Below, piece by piece: positions 25,971 through 34,693 of a stretch of DNA of 64,000 nt. The position numbers and the translations under genes were made by a program. The number at the start of each line of letters is the position of its first letter. Within the stretch, counting starts at the first letter, position 1. Under the pieces are notes generated by a model. That model saw nothing but the letters and a program-made list of their open reading frames with translations. It searched no databases and had not been told where the DNA came from. Source of the stretch: Streptomyces sp. Ru62 (GTDB taxonomy: Bacteria > Actinomycetota > Actinomycetes > Streptomycetales > Streptomycetaceae); the NCBI RefSeq assembly GCF_002920615.1, contig NZ_PQSU01000021.1:1-64000 (forward strand). Direction: 5' to 3'.

Positions 25971-26747
25971 ATGCCCCAGCCCGAAAAACCGACCGCGCCC
26001 GACGAACCGTTGCTGGTCAGACTGCGGGAACTGAAGGACGGTACGGGGCTGAGCCTGGCGGCGCTGGCAGCGCGCACCCCGTACAGCAAGTCCGCCTGGC
26101 ACCGCTACCTGACCGGTGCACAGCGGCCACCGCGGCCGGCCGTGGAGGCGCTCATCCGGCTGGCCCGCGTCGATCCCGACGCGGTACTGGCCCTGTGGGA
26201 AGCCACCGAGCACACCGCCGACGGGCCATCGCCCGCGAGCACCCCGGACGGGATCGGACCCCGGCGCTCGGGCGGGCGACGGTGGCTGCCGTTGTGCGTG
26301 CTCGCGCTGGCGGGGGTGACGGCCGTGGTGGGCGCCGCCGTCGCCGCGCACGACCAGAGCGGTTCGACCGGTACGCCGGTCGTGATGGCGGTCCCGCACT
26401 GCCACAGGCTCTCCTGCCGGGGCGAGTTGCCCGACGCGACGGCCTGCGCACGCGACGCGCGGACCACCAGCACCGTCACCGACCCCGCCTACACCGTCCG
26501 GCTGCGCTACTCCCCGGCCTGCGGTACCGCCTGGTCGGAGGTGCGGGTGCGCTCCCCGCACGCCCGCGAGGTCTCGGTACGCGCGGGCCGGGACGTCCTC
26601 TCCACGACCTACCCGGCCGACGACACCACCGGCTACATGAGCCCGATGCTCTCCGTACGCTCCCCCCGTGGCGTTGAGGCCTGCGGGGAGGTGGGCGAAC
26701 AACTGGCGTGCACCGGCTTGGACGTGCAGGATCCGGACGAGGGCTGA
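25971..26747 (+). CDS. XRE-type HTH membrane protein with DUF2690 domain
   Basis: Protein of 258 residues. Residues 15-75 form an HTH (LREL-KDGTGLSLAALAARTPYS, KSAWHRYLTGAQRPPRPAVE). A single membrane helix follows at about residues 108-124 (WLPLCVLALAGVTAVVGAAV). An extracytoplasmic DUF2690 domain comes next, with its conserved Cys residues: HCHRLSCRGELPDATACARD, VRLRYSPACGTAWSEV and a final ACGEV...LACTG. This cytoplasmic-HTH plus external-domain layout is common in Streptomyces, and its signal is unknown. It stands alone. GAGGGACGC precedes the ATG. Confidence 0.93.
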   Translation: MPQPEKPTAPDEPLLVRLRELKDGTGLSLAALAARTPYSKSAWHRYLTGAQRPPRPAVEALIRLARVDPDAVLALWEATEHTADGPSPASTPDGIGPRRSGGRRWLPLCVLALAGVTAVVGAAVAAHDQSGSTGTPVVMAVPHCHRLSCRGELPDATACARDARTTSTVTDPAYTVRLRYSPACGTAWSEVRVRSPHAREVSVRAGRDVLSTTYPADDTTGYMSPMLSVRSPRGVEACGEVGEQLACTGLDVQDPDEG

Positions 26748-26829
26748 TCCCCTGCCCGGGGGCGGGCAACGGTCCGCCCGCCGAGCCGTTGGCGGGGACC
26801 GCCCGAGTACGGCAGGCGGCGGGCGGCCG

Positions 26830-27080
26830 GAGTACGGCAGGGGCGGTAGCGGGTAGTCGTCGGCGCCGAAGAAGCGGACCGGGGGGCCGAGGGTGGCGGC
26901 GGCCTGCTCGGCCTCCTCGCGGCGTACCGCCTTGATCTCTCGCGCCACGCCTTGGCGGACTCGCCGCGCTCGCCCGAGGTCAGGCAGGCGATGGTGACCC
27001 TTCGCCCCGGGAGGCAGGGCGATCGCTTCGCCCGCCCGCCATACGGAGTCCCCGGCGTGCGCGGCGACGACAGGGTGGCC
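26830..27080 (-). pseudogene. PIG-L deacetylase N-terminal remnant
   Basis: From right to left in changing frames: GHPVVAAHAGDSVWRAGEAI, CLTSGERGESAKAW, then EIKAVRREEAEQAAATLG, VRFFGADDYPL. This is the start of PIG-L family LmbE-like deacetylases (AHxxDxxW...LTxGERGES...RREEA). At least two shifts are present, and everything after residue 90 is lost into Pro/Arg low-complexity sequence. It is head to head with the DUF1963 remnant that begins at 27083. Confidence 0.65.
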
Positions 27081-27082
27081 CG

Positions 27083-27335
27083 GTGACCGACGCGAGCGTG
27101 GACAGAATGAACCGCTTCCGGGCCGAGGGGGCATCCCGGGGGCTGCCGACAGAGGAGGTGGAGGAATGGATACGTGTCGCCCGCCCGGCGGTGGACTTGG
27201 CGGAGGGCGGTGACAGCCCCCTCGTGGCCCGGGTCGGCGGCGACCCTGTGCTGCCGCACGGCGCGCCGAGGGCCGTCCGATCCCTTCGTGGCCTTCGTCG
27301 ACCTCGCGGCGCAAATGCCCTTGCTCGCGAACTCG
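27083..27335 (+). pseudogene. DUF1963 (YwqG-like) N-terminal remnant
   Basis: From the GTG at 27083: MNRFRAEGASRGLPTEEVEE, WIRVARPAVDLAEGGDSPLV and ARVGGDPVLPHGAP. After a shift it continues as SDPFVAFVDLAAQMPLL. This follows the start of DUF1963 proteins (ARP-x-L-x-x-GGDGP-V-x-R-x-GG, then VASIDLAALP). The rest of the gene, normally over 200 residues, is absent. Confidence 0.65.
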
Positions 27336-27613
27336 TCACGCGGGTCGGCCAACACCGCCCGTGATCCGGCGTCTTCGGCAGCCCCTTTCATCTCGGTCGT
27401 GAGGGTGTTCCGCAGCGTGACAACCCAATGCAGCCTCAAGAGGGAGTGGGCGCCGGACATCGTGGGTGTGCAGCCGTGGCTGGTGTCGGACGGCTGGACT
27501 GAGGGTCAAGGGGAGTGTGTGTCACATCCCGTGGCTGGTGGTTGCCGGTGCGGCGTTCCGGCTCTGAAGGGAAACCAGGTGCGCGCCACCTCACCTCATG
27601 TCAGGCTCCACCG
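27336..27613. other. Intergenic stretch, nothing recognisable
   Basis: About 280 bp between the DUF1963 remnant and the methyltransferase. A minus-strand frame near 27340-27440 (LRLHWVVTLRNTLTTEMKGA) reads somewhat like protein but is unassignable. The methyltransferase promoter should lie at its right end. Confidence 0.35.
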
Positions 27614-28381
27614 GTGAACCGTGAACAGATCTCCAGGCTCGCCCATGCGGATCATCCGATTGCGGCTCCGCTCGACGACGACTCGGTGCGCCGACTGCTG
27701 GAACGCGGCATCCCATGCGGCGACGAGCGCGTACTCGACCTCGGCTGCGGTGGCGGGGAGTGGCTCGTGCGTGCCCTGACCACGTATCCGCAACTGCGGG
27801 CCGAGGGCGTCGATGTCTCCGTGAGCTCGCTGACGCATGCTCGTACGACCGCGCGCACCCTCGGCGTCCACGAGCGCCTCGTCCTCCATCACGAGGACGC
27901 CGTGGACTTCGCCGCCGTCCACGCGTTCGACCTGGTGCTCAGCGTCGGGGCCACGCACGCCTTCGGTGGCCTGCTCGCCACCCTGACGGCGGCGCGAAAG
28001 CACCTGGCTCCCGGGGGCCGCGTCCTGATCGGTGACGGATTCTGGGCCGGTGAGCCCTCCCCCGAGGCCGTCGAGATGCTCGGCGACCTCGCTGACCTCC
28101 CGACCACTGTGGACCGCGTCATCGCCGATGGGTGGACACCCGTCTACGGGCACATCAGCACACGCGACGAGCTTGACGACTACGAATGGGCCTGGACGGG
28201 GGCACTGGCCTCATGGGCCCTGAACCACCCCGACGACCCTGGCAGTTCCCAAGCGCTCGCAGCGGCCACCACGCACCGCGACCAATGGCTGCGCGTCTAC
28301 CGGGACGTCTTCGGCTTCGTCTGCCTGATCCTGCGTCGGACGTCCGCTGAACCGGAGTGGACCGCCCCGCCACCTCAGTGA
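27614..28381 (+). CDS. Class I SAM-dependent methyltransferase
   Basis: Protein of 255 residues from the GTG at 27614 (VNREQISRLAHADHPIAAPL). Rossmann motif I is RVLDLGCGGGEWLVRAL (residues about 40-55), followed by AEGVDVSVSSL (motif II acidic Asp), HHEDAVDF, FDLVLSVGATHAFGG (motif IV) and HLAPGGRVLIGDGFW (post-IV). This closely matches small-molecule methyltransferases of the UbiE/cyclopropane type. It stands alone and the acceptor is unknown. The C-terminus ends in a short Pro-rich tail. Confidence 0.92.
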   Translation: MNREQISRLAHADHPIAAPLDDDSVRRLLERGIPCGDERVLDLGCGGGEWLVRALTTYPQLRAEGVDVSVSSLTHARTTARTLGVHERLVLHHEDAVDFAAVHAFDLVLSVGATHAFGGLLATLTAARKHLAPGGRVLIGDGFWAGEPSPEAVEMLGDLADLPTTVDRVIADGWTPVYGHISTRDELDDYEWAWTGALASWALNHPDDPGSSQALAAATTHRDQWLRVYRDVFGFVCLILRRTSAEPEWTAPPPQ

Positions 28382-28961
28382 GCCTCATCCGGTTCTGCAG
28401 CAGTCGGTGGTGATACACAGCAGATCAGTGGTCGTTGGCGGCGGCGCCAAGCATCTCGTCCCGGCCGCCGCTGTGCACGGTGATCCTCCGCCCCCGGGAG
28501 GGAGGGCAGATTCGCGGCGATCGGTGGGCTGGTCATGCCTCCCGTCCCTGCCGCAGGCCGGTGTGATGGGCGGGTCGACCAGGACGGCCACAGCTGAGGT
28601 TGTGCCGGCCAGATCCGATACTCGACGCCGGTCCGATGCGGCTGTGCCAGGTCCCGGACCGGCCAGTGTTGCCGGCGCCGTAGGCCGTAGCCGCCCGGCG
28701 GTGATGACACGGCAGCGGCGGTTGTGAACGGCGGGACCTGCCCGATTGTCTGGACCGCGGGCGCTGGGGGAATGCGGAGATGGACCAGTCGCGGGAGAGA
28801 TCGCCCGCGCGGTGCGGCGCGTCACAACGCCCCGGTCCACGCCCGGGTGGTCAGTCGTCGCCGTTACCCCCTCCGGGGCAGACATCCCTCAGAGGGCGTT
28901 CTGGGCATCGCCAGGACGCGGACATGAGACACGTTGCGAGCGAACGAGAGGACGACCGATC
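28382..28961. other. Intergenic stretch with possible minus-strand remnant
   Basis: About 580 bp without a credible plus-strand gene. A minus-strand frame at 28400-28700 (YGLRRRQHWPVRDLAQPHRT, GVEYRIWPAQPQLW) reads somewhat like protein but has no start or known relative. The epoxide hydrolase promoter should lie in the right third. Confidence 0.4.
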
Positions 28962-30083
28962 ATGATCAGAAGGGACCCCGCCGCTGCCCCCGTCGTTGAG
29001 CAGTCGGTGCTCGACGACCTGCGCCTGCGCCTGCGCGGCTACCGCCGAGTCGACGTCCCCACCGGGTTCGGATGGGCGCGGGGTGTCGACGGCGACTACC
29101 TCGCGGACCTCATCTCCTACTGGGCCCGCTCCTACGACTGGCGTCAGCACGAAGCCCGGATCCGAACCCTGCCCTGGGCCCTGGCCGGCCTGGCCGACGC
29201 ACCGGTGCGGGCGATCCATCTGCGAGCGGCGCGCACCGACGCGGTGGCGGTGGTGCTCCTCCACGGGTGGCCCGACTCCGTCCTGCGGTTCGAGAAGGTC
29301 CGGCCGCTGCTGTGCGACCTCCATGTGGTCATCCCGGCCCTGCCTGGCTTCCCGTTCGCCGCCCCTGTCGCCCGCCGCGGCATGTCGTCCCGGGACATGG
29401 CCGAAGCGATCACGAACGCGATGACCGAGCTCGGCTACGAACGGTACGTCGTGTCCGCGGGCGATGTGGGCTGCGATGTCGCCGAGGCGCTGGCCGCCGC
29501 TCACCCCGACCGCGTCGCCGCCCTGCACCTGACCGACGTGTCGCAGTACCGCTTCCTGGTGGACGCGCCGCGGGACCTGTCCGACGCGGAGCGGGTGTAC
29601 ATCCGACACGGTCGTCACTGGCAGGCCACGGAGGGCGGTTACATGCACGAGCAGGCCACCAAGCCGCACACGCTGGCGGTGGCACTCGGTGACTCGCCCG
29701 CGGGCTTGGCCGCCTGGATCCTGGAGAAACTGCGGGCGTGGACCGACTGCGGCGGCGACGTGGAAACGGTGTTCACCCGGGAGGAGTTGCTGACGTGGAT
29801 CACCGCGTACTGGGTGAGCGGCGCCATCGGCACCTCCTTCACCCCCTACGCCGAGAGCGCGGCGAAGCCGGCCGGACGCATCGACGTCCCCACGGCGTTC
29901 ACGATCTTCCCGAAGGACCTCGTCAACGCGCCCCGCGAGTTCGCGGCACGCTTCTTCGACGTCCGCTCCTGGACAGAGGCACCCGCCGGCGGTCACTTCG
30001 CCGCCTGGGAGCGCCCGTCGGAGTACGCCACCGGTGTCCGCACGGCAGTTGGCCTGGCGAGGCAGGGTCCGGCGATCCCGTGA
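28962..30083 (+). CDS. Epoxide hydrolase, alpha/beta-hydrolase fold with EHN domain
   Basis: Protein of 373 residues from the ATG at 28962. Residues 15-110 are the EH N-terminal domain (VLDDLRLRLRGYRRVDVP, YWARSYDWRQHEARIRTL). The hydrolase fold follows with LLHGWPDSVLRFEKV (oxyanion HGWP), nucleophile Asp168 in SAGDVGCDVAEALA, lid tyrosines and the catalytic His in EAPAGGHFAAWERPSEYATG. This is the microsomal-type arrangement used to open epoxides to diols. Normal Streptomyces members read GGDWG or GASDWG around the nucleophile; AGDVG here is slightly unusual. It is a single gene with no partner. Confidence 0.93.
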   Translation: MIRRDPAAAPVVEQSVLDDLRLRLRGYRRVDVPTGFGWARGVDGDYLADLISYWARSYDWRQHEARIRTLPWALAGLADAPVRAIHLRAARTDAVAVVLLHGWPDSVLRFEKVRPLLCDLHVVIPALPGFPFAAPVARRGMSSRDMAEAITNAMTELGYERYVVSAGDVGCDVAEALAAAHPDRVAALHLTDVSQYRFLVDAPRDLSDAERVYIRHGRHWQATEGGYMHEQATKPHTLAVALGDSPAGLAAWILEKLRAWTDCGGDVETVFTREELLTWITAYWVSGAIGTSFTPYAESAAKPAGRIDVPTAFTIFPKDLVNAPREFAARFFDVRSWTEAPAGGHFAAWERPSEYATGVRTAVGLARQGPAIP

Positions 30084-30312
30084 TCGTCAGGAGCTTGATA
30101 TCGGCCGCACCCGCAGCTCGCCGCCGGCCACGAGTTCGACCTGTAGTCACCGAACAGCCACGGAGCATGGGCCGTGCCGCCGGTCGCGGCACGGCCCACG
30201 CGTGCTACAGCGGGGTCGCCGCCTTCAGCACGGCGCGTGCGTGTCAGTTCCGCCGGCCGAGCTGATGTCAAGGCTCTGACTGAGCGCGAGGAGAGTATCA
30301 AAGAAGTCGAGT

Positions 30313-30327
30313 GCTACCTCGTAGCAA
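30313..30327. promoter_or_regulatory. Short palindrome upstream of a low-GC GNAT gene
   Basis: TGCTACCTCGTAGCA: perfect 6-bp arms around CTC, 79 bp upstream of the GNAT ATG in an AT-richer patch. It may be an operator or simply a small hairpin. Confidence 0.35.
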
Positions 30328-30405
30328 TTCCCGCCTGCCCGTTATCTTGTCACCACCCCTCCTCTGCCAACAGGATGAGATCGGGCAGTTCGACGGAGGA
30401 GAGGC

Positions 30406-30921
30406 ATGGCTGATCAGTGGGTGAGGCTCGAACTTGATGTGGCCAGCTTTGATGAGCATCACTTCGAGAAGTACGTGACTAGATGCCGGGCTGACGGCAT
30501 TCGTCTGGCGACTCTGGCCGAGTTGGGGGACACACCAGAACATCGTCGCGCGCTATATGAACTCAACAAGGAGTGCTCGGCCGACATCCCCGAACGCGGG
30601 GCGTTCTACTCGTATGAGGAGTATGCCGAGCGACGGTTCTCAGTCGCCTCCTACGACCCGCGCGGTGTCGTGGTTGCTTTGGACGGCGATATCTGGGTCG
30701 GGATGGCGGCAACGTCGGCCCACGGGGACTTCGTGTTCAACGAAATGACCGGCGTGCGGGCCAGTCATCGGGGCCGGGGGATCTCAATTGCCATGAAGAC
30801 GTTCGGGATGGGCTTCGTCCGTGAGTGTGGTGCGAGCAAAGTTCGCACGTTCCATCACCCACTGAACGAGAGCGCCATCTCCATGAACCAGAAGATGGGT
30901 TTCACGGAAGCGAGGGACTGA
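30406..30921 (+). CDS. GNAT family N-acetyltransferase, low-GC codon use
   Basis: Protein of 171 residues from the ATG at 30406, with GGAGGAGAGG upstream. Core motif: FNEMTGVRASHRGRGISIAM (V-R-x-x-x-R-G-R-G-I/L-A acetyl-CoA loop), then ASKVRTFHHPLNESAISMNQ and KMGFTEARD, the typical GNAT C-terminus. It resembles acetyltransferases that modify antibiotics or peptides in Streptomyces, but the substrate is unknown. Many codons end in A or T, unlike its neighbours, so it looks horizontally acquired. It is flanked by an epoxide hydrolase and an IS110 remnant. Confidence 0.92.
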   Translation: MADQWVRLELDVASFDEHHFEKYVTRCRADGIRLATLAELGDTPEHRRALYELNKECSADIPERGAFYSYEEYAERRFSVASYDPRGVVVALDGDIWVGMAATSAHGDFVFNEMTGVRASHRGRGISIAMKTFGMGFVRECGASKVRTFHHPLNESAISMNQKMGFTEARD

Positions 30922-31248
30922 CACGGAGCCGGGCCTTTCCGAACCGCGCCTGTCAGGAACGCGGGCCGACAGGGCCCGGTGACACACACGCTTTCGCCGT
31001 CAGCGGCTACCCCAGCTCGGACACTCGCGACTTCAGCCAGACCGGGGCTCGACATCACCCGAGAGGGGTGGCCATCCAGTCTCGTTGCCGATCGTGAAAC
31101 CGCGGGGTGTCGATCGATCGTATCCGGTGTAGCGGGACAGCGACTCAAGAAGGGCACGCAGGTTGCGGCCCCAGATCCATCCGGTGACCGGCTCGGTCAC
31201 GCGTCCTCCGTCCCTGCGAGAGGAACAGCATGGCAGACGGAAGCGCCG
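30922..31248. other. Intergenic stretch, nothing recognisable
   Basis: About 330 bp between the low-GC GNAT and the IS110 remnant. The left half continues the lower-GC composition. No start-stop frame with a ribosome binding site or recognisable motif was found. Confidence 0.4.
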
Positions 31249-31910
31249 TCAGGCTGCAGCGGCAAGAGCAGTCGGAAAGGCCGTCTGTTCCTCGAACAGC
31301 GTGTGGTCCTGGAGGTAGTGGTAGAGCCGGCCGAGCGTGATGCTCGACTCCTTGCCGAAGGCCCGGGTGATGGGTGAGGCTCCGGCGTACGCCTTCAGGC
31401 CGCCGGCATCCGTGAAGCGAGCCTTGTCGTCTCCGATCTCGGCCGGCACCCGGGTGCAGAGCGGGACGCCGAGTCCCGGGAAGCTCAAAATCACCTCAGC
31501 GTCCGGGTGCTGAGGGAAAGCCTCTTAGCCCCTTCCACCGCCTCGGCGAGTCGTCGGCGGCGGTGCACGGCCTCCAACTGGACGAGGAGGGCGCGCATCT
31601 GCTCGCCCAGCGCCTCCTCGACCAGCGGCGGCCGATGGGCCCAGTCGGCACGCAAAGCGTCCTGGAGTCGGTCGGCCCTCTCCTTGATGCCCCGCTTGCG
31701 GCCGGCCCTTGGGGGTACGACCGTCAGCTGTGTGCGCGTCAAGTTCGCCGCGGAGGTTGGCGTCGGGGTGGCTCTGAGGAGCTCCCGGGCCTCTGGCCGG
31801 CACAAGCCGGTGCGCCAAGGTTCGAAGGCCGCCAGGGCGGCCGGGCAATACTCCCGCAGGAGGGAACCAGCTGGTTGGCAAGCTGCTGCCGGTTTCACAG
31901 TGAGTCCTGT
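31249..31910 (-). mobile_element. IS110-family transposase remnant
   Basis: From right to left: SLLREYCPAALAAFEPWRTG, CRPEARELLRATPTPTSAAN, WAHRPPLVEEALGEQMRALL, then after a shift ILSFPGLGVPLCTRVPAEIG and KARFTDAGGLKAYAGASPIT. These are the middle and C-terminal (transposase 20) domains of IS110/IS116/IS902 proteins. The N-terminal DEDD domain is missing and the C-terminus is replaced by unrelated sequence (SSITLGRLYHYLQDHTLFEE). Confidence 0.85.
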
Positions 31911-32160
31911 TGGACACGGGCCAGGGCGGCGATTGCGCGTCCAAGGTCGGATTTCTCCGAGCGCACCGCGCAGGCCGGCGAGGGCACGGTCGGCGGCGTC
32001 GGCGCCGGCGTCGTCCCGGGATGCGAATCGACCGGCCGTGACCCGCCGATCCGGCTTGCGTCATCGTCGCCGCTGGTTGGTCCGCAACCCCCGTCTGCTT
32101 CATGGTGCGCGGTCCGATGATCGCCGAGTTGACGCCCGGATGGTTGTGACGGAAGGCGAC
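31911..32160. other. Short stretch without a gene
   Basis: About 250 bp between the IS110 remnant and the GH62 terminator. A minus-strand frame (SDLGRAIAALARVQQDSL and upstream Pro-rich sequence) has no recognisable match. Confidence 0.35.
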
Positions 32161-32189
32161 GGCCGGGCCCCATCAGGGTGGGGCCGGCC
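32161..32189 (-). terminator. Hairpin downstream of the GH62 gene
   Basis: GGCC-G-GGCCCCA / TGGGGCC-GGCC: an 11-bp stem with one bulged base and a short loop, beginning 24 bp past the arabinofuranosidase stop. Likely rho-independent in the Streptomyces style without a U tract. Confidence 0.65.
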
Positions 32190-32212
32190 GCCGACGGGTT
32201 GTACGGGCCGGT

Positions 32213-33640
32213 TCAGCGCTGCAGGGTGAGGACGCCCGGCCGCCACGGCAGCTGGTTGTAGTCGCCGCTCGCGTTGGGGGACTTGCCCTGGTAGAGGAAC
32301 TGCAGGTTGCAGGGGTCGATGGTCATGGTCTGGTCGGGGTTGTTGCGGACCAGGTCACCGTGGCTGATGTCGTTGGTCCAGCTGGCACCGCTGTTGGCCT
32401 TGCCCGCGAAGGGGTTGCTCTCGCTCGTGGCCTGCGGGGTCCACGTGCCGCTCAGGCTGGAGGCGGTGAAGGAGCGGAAGTAGCGCCCGTTCGCCCCCAT
32501 GGCCTCGACGATCATGAGGTACTGGTTCTGGCCCTGGACCTTGTAGACCTGTACGGCCTCGAACAGGTTGGCCTTCGTGTCGCTCATGACGGTCGTGTAC
32601 GACGAGCCGAAGTTGCCCGGGAAGTTCCCGATCGGCATGCTCGCCCGGTAGATCTTGCCGTTGTCACCGGCGAAGAACAGGTACATGTTCTGGCCGTCGG
32701 CGATCAGGGTCTGGTCGATCGGGCCGGTGTCGGAGCCGGAGATGCTCCCGGTGAACAGCGGCTGCGGAGCGGACCAGCCGTTGGGGTTGGTGGGGTCGCT
32801 CGACGTGCGGTAGATGAAGGGCCAGGCACCCCACTGGTACGCCAGCACCCAGATGTTCTTGGGCGCGAAGTAGAACAGCGTGGGCGCCACCGCGGCCTGG
32901 CTCATGCCGGTCTGGCCGGTCGACGCCATGTCCGACCAGTTCGTGAAGGGGCCGAACATCATCGAGCCGTACGACGACCCCGAGACGTTCGACGCGTAGA
33001 CCAGGTGCTTGCCGTTGTACGTCACCGTGGTGAAGTCCTTCACCGCGGTCCACCCGTTCGCCGGCTGCGCCAGCACACCGGTCGACGTCCATCGGTACGT
33101 CGACGGAAGGGAACACGTGCCGTCCGGCGGGGTCGAGGTCCCGGACAGGCCGGTCCACTTCTGGTTGCTGCCGCCGTTGCACGTCCAGATCTGCACCGCT
33201 GTGCCGTTGGCCGTGCCGGCGCCCGCGGCCTCCAGGCACAGCCCGGACTCCACGCCGACGACCGTGCCGTCGGAGTTCACCCGCCACTGCTGGTTCGCCC
33301 CGCCGGAACAGGTCCAGATCTGCACCCGGGTACCGGCCGCGGTGGCGTGGCCGGGAACGTCCAGGCACTTGTTGCCGTAGACGGTGAGCTGGTTGCTGTC
33401 CGTCGACGTCCACTGCTGGTTGGTCCCGCTCCAGCAGTCGTAAATCTGCAGGTACGTGCCGTCGGTCTGGCTGGCGCCCGGCACGTCTAGACACCTGCCG
33501 GAACCGACGCCGCGCAAGGCGCCGCTGGAAGCCGCCTGAGCCGGGGAGGCGACGAGCATCGCCGCCAGCGCGGCCAGGGCCGCGACCACGGCGGCGAGCA
33601 CCGCAGACGGATGCCTGCGGCTGAAACTTCCTCTGGGCAT
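32213..33640 (-). CDS. Secreted GH62 alpha-L-arabinofuranosidase with N-terminal CBM13
   Basis: Protein of 475 residues that removes arabinose side chains from arabinoxylan outside the cell. Signal peptide: MPRGSFSRRHPS...ASPAQAASS. Residues 40-165 are a ricin-type CBM13 with three QxW repeats (GTNQQWT, GANQQWR, GSNQKWT). Residues 175-475 are GH62 (TGVLAQPANGWTAVKDFTTV, MSQAAVAPTLFYFAPKNIWV, GADNGK-like FFAGDNGKIYRAS). The catalytic base falls at Asp202 (VKDFTT) and the acid at Glu361 (LFEAVQ), the numbers I recall for the S. coelicolor GH62 enzyme with the same domain order. It diverges from the GH10 xylanase gene; the two enzymes act together on xylan. Confidence 0.96.
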   Translation of the reverse strand: MPRGSFSRRHPSAVLAAVVAALAALAAMLVASPAQAASSGALRGVGSGRCLDVPGASQTDGTYLQIYDCWSGTNQQWTSTDSNQLTVYGNKCLDVPGHATAAGTRVQIWTCSGGANQQWRVNSDGTVVGVESGLCLEAAGAGTANGTAVQIWTCNGGSNQKWTGLSGTSTPPDGTCSLPSTYRWTSTGVLAQPANGWTAVKDFTTVTYNGKHLVYASNVSGSSYGSMMFGPFTNWSDMASTGQTGMSQAAVAPTLFYFAPKNIWVLAYQWGAWPFIYRTSSDPTNPNGWSAPQPLFTGSISGSDTGPIDQTLIADGQNMYLFFAGDNGKIYRASMPIGNFPGNFGSSYTTVMSDTKANLFEAVQVYKVQGQNQYLMIVEAMGANGRYFRSFTASSLSGTWTPQATSESNPFAGKANSGASWTNDISHGDLVRNNPDQTMTIDPCNLQFLYQGKSPNASGDYNQLPWRPGVLTLQR

Positions 33641-33894
33641 GGATTACTTCCTCAACCTTGAGTAGGCGGTTCCGGTCGGCCTCGTCAGAGGCCGGCCGGA
33701 CTGTCGGGTGGTGCGGTGTGCAGCCGTCTGCGAGCACGTACCGAACCGACGAGCACCCGGTCGACACGGCCGAAGACGGCGGTATGCGGCAATTGGCGGG
33801 GCCATGACATTCGCACGCGTTACGGCTCCTTGCGACTCTGGCTTCGGGCGGCGCTACCGGAATTGCCCCGGTGTGTGATGGAGCGACTCGACAT

Positions 33895-33910
33895 GTTCGC
33901 GATATCGAAC
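33895..33910. promoter_or_regulatory. Palindromic operator-like site in the GH62 leader
   Basis: GTTCGCGATATCGAAC: perfect 5-bp arms GTTCG/CGAAC with a 6-bp centre. It lies just downstream (in the GH62 direction) of the -10 element predicted at 33937-33942, a position where a bound repressor would block transcription. Confidence 0.55.
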
Positions 33911-33936
33911 AAGAGTCGAAGTGTCGAGCAACCCGA

Positions 33937-33964
33937 ATGATAGGGAATCGGTGAACGGCGTCAA
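33937..33964 (-). promoter_or_regulatory. Predicted promoter for the GH62 gene
   Basis: On the minus strand TTGACG (33964-33959) and TATCAT (33942-33937) are separated by 16 bp, a good HrdB-type promoter. Transcription would start near 33930, giving a leader of about 290 nt before the GH62 ATG. A CGAA-ATCC-TTCG palindrome lies at 33993-34004, upstream of the -35. Confidence 0.55.
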
Positions 33965-34167
33965 CACCTCTCGCATGTATCGCCACCAAGACCGAAATCC
34001 TTCGTACCCAACCCCTCTCTTCTCGTGATCGTGAAGGCCGTCGCGCCAACGGACGGCACTGCGACCCGGCTCGCGAGTCCAAGGGTTCGCGGGGAGAAGA
34101 GAAGGTGAGCACTCAACTATCCGCCGACGGCGGTACGGATGGTTCGACGTCCGGCTTACCGCCGTTC

Positions 34168-34197
34168 CGAAACTTTCGTTTACCGATCGGAAATTTC
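34168..34197. promoter_or_regulatory. GAAA-TTTC boxes upstream of the xylanase promoter
   Basis: CGAAACTTTCG at 34168-34178 is an 11-bp palindrome, and GAAATTTC at 34190-34197 follows 20 bp on. Boxes of the form GAAA-N-TTTC have been reported upstream of xylanase genes in S. lividans as binding sites for a xylan-responsive regulator. I recall the motif but not every detail. Confidence 0.6.
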
Positions 34198-34211
34198 TCC
34201 TGCGGGGAGTA

Positions 34212-34240
34212 TTGACGATCCATGGTCGCCACCTCAATAT
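34212..34240 (+). promoter_or_regulatory. Possible xylanase promoter
   Basis: TTGACG (34212-34217) and CAATAT (34235-34240) are 17 bp apart, directly downstream of the GAAA-TTTC boxes. The -10 is weak and the leader to the xylanase ATG would be about 450 nt, so a closer start site is possible. Confidence 0.4.
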
Positions 34241-34693
34241 CCCTGTCTGAGAGACCGTCCTTGGTTCGAGATTCCGAGCCGTGTCGGCCTGGGCAATCCG
34301 TGCCGCACGGCAGATCCAGGACCAGCCGCACGACAGATCCGCGCTCCACAGCACCTGCGCCACCTTGTTTCGTATCCGGTGAGGTTCGCACCAGCGCATC
34401 GTGGCTCTTCGCACAGTTGGAGAGATTCGCGACGCAGTGTGACGGTCCCCCGGCTGAGCCGCGATGGAGTACCCCGTGCCCGTGTCGAGACGCCGCCGCC
34501 GACCCGACGTCACCCGACGGCCGAACCGGGTGCGGCCCGTCCCGGTCGGGATCGTGCCGATCCCGTGACCGCGGTGTCCGGTGATTCCGTGCTGCCCCGG
34601 CTCCGGCCTGCCCCGTCCGTCCGCCGATGGGAGCGGACGATGCGATGCCCTGCCCTTCAGTCCATCCGTGATCACTACCTCGGAGGCACAGTC

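Noticed and set aside
1..32000. Integrated prophage or integrative conjugative element
   Set aside because: No integrase, att repeats, replication, FtsK-type transfer or phage structural genes were found; remnants are of mixed origin.
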